A stretch of DNA of 64,000 nt from Aquatica leii (Eukaryota; Arthropoda; Insecta; Coleoptera; Lampyridae): contig CM069438.1 of the NCBI GenBank assembly GCA_035610365.1, positions 35,085,869-35,149,868 on the forward strand, read 5' to 3'. A program made the translations under genes and the position numbers. The notes beneath the pieces were generated by a model. The model saw only the letters and a program-made list of their open reading frames with translations, searched no databases and was not told where the DNA came from. This document shows, in pieces, positions 63,947 through 64,000 of this stretch; position 1 is the first letter of the stretch, and each line of letters opens with the position of its first letter.

Positions 63947-63976
63947 TTGCCACCTTTGGGCACATACAATGAAAAG
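63947..63976 (+). CDS. 30-nt micro-exon
   Basis: The exon is bounded by CTTTTTTTGTTTCAG on the left and GTAAGTTTTG on the right, both close to consensus, with a branch-like CTAAT 20-25 bases before the acceptor. Its 30 nt equal ten codons; in phase 0 it reads LPPLGTYNEK, in phase 1 it is also open, and in phase 2 it meets TGA. The phase 0 peptide looks protein-like and loosely resembles the PGPGTYN pattern of sperm-tail PG-rich repeats in ciliary proteins, a weak hint from ten residues. If real, the preceding intron covers A5 and probably much more. The rest of the gene lies outside the window or is undetected. Confidence 0.5.
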
Positions 63977-64000
63977 GTAAGTTTTGATTTGTGCTTATTT

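Noticed and set aside
1-64000. tRNA or rRNA genes
   Set aside because: Looked for the GGTTCGAATCC-type B box with acceptor-stem pairing and for conserved rRNA blocks; none was seen. The CTCGAATCC near 32543 is part of the 88-aa coding exon.

Overview
Organism and type of DNA. This is eukaryotic, AT-rich, strongly repetitive DNA from an invertebrate animal, most likely an arthropod. The evidence is a short 52-nt GT-AG intron, decayed Ty3/Gypsy gag and Penelope-like (PLE) coding sequence, a PLE-type hammerhead motif, and five tandem-repeat families covering roughly four fifths of the window. There are no bacterial operons, RNA operons or CRISPR arrays. Species is not determinable from the sequence alone.

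Layout. (A1) ~0.3-11.3 kb: a purine-rich long-unit tandem repeat (~1.3-2.0 kb units) with a PLE scrap carrying a hammerhead fold at 7.3 kb and a 52/61-bp minisatellite full of AGGTCA half-sites at 9.9-10.2 kb. (A2) ~12.9-20.1 kb: a ~265-270-bp satellite with an EcoRI site in most monomers and a higher-order period of ~1.36 kb. (A3) ~22.0-28.0 kb: a ~533-bp satellite; one monomer took a 422-bp insertion with a 13-bp target duplication, and the resulting 961-bp composite was then duplicated. 28-32.2 kb: non-array DNA with a gypsy gag relic, a third copy of the 422-bp element, and a PLE reverse-transcriptase/GIY-YIG relic. 32.24-32.56 kb (minus strand): the one convincing protein gene, two coding exons for an 88-residue protein with a C-terminal membrane segment. 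(A4) ~33.4-50.7 kb: a higher-order array (~350-bp basic unit, ~715-bp subunit, ~3.3-kb superunit). 50.75-51.96 kb: non-array island with a possible first exon on the minus strand. (A5) ~52-63.6 kb: an array built on the motif TTATCTAACGGGAAT. 63,947-63,976: a 30-nt micro-exon with excellent splice signals on the plus strand.

How it fits together. If the micro-exon is real, the plus-strand gene it belongs to has an intron of more than 30 kb made mostly of satellite arrays, with the small minus-strand gene nested inside, a layout known from Drosophila heterochromatic and Y-linked 'gigantic-intron' genes. That is inference. A second pattern is that all five otherwise unrelated repeat families carry a short hairpin-forming inverted repeat, with arms from 8 bp (A3, A5) to 11 bp (A1) and 17 bp (A4). 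A third is long-range strand asymmetry: A2, A4 and A5 are T-rich on the plus strand, whereas A1 is A/G-rich on it. Array boundaries are approximate because they were read by eye.
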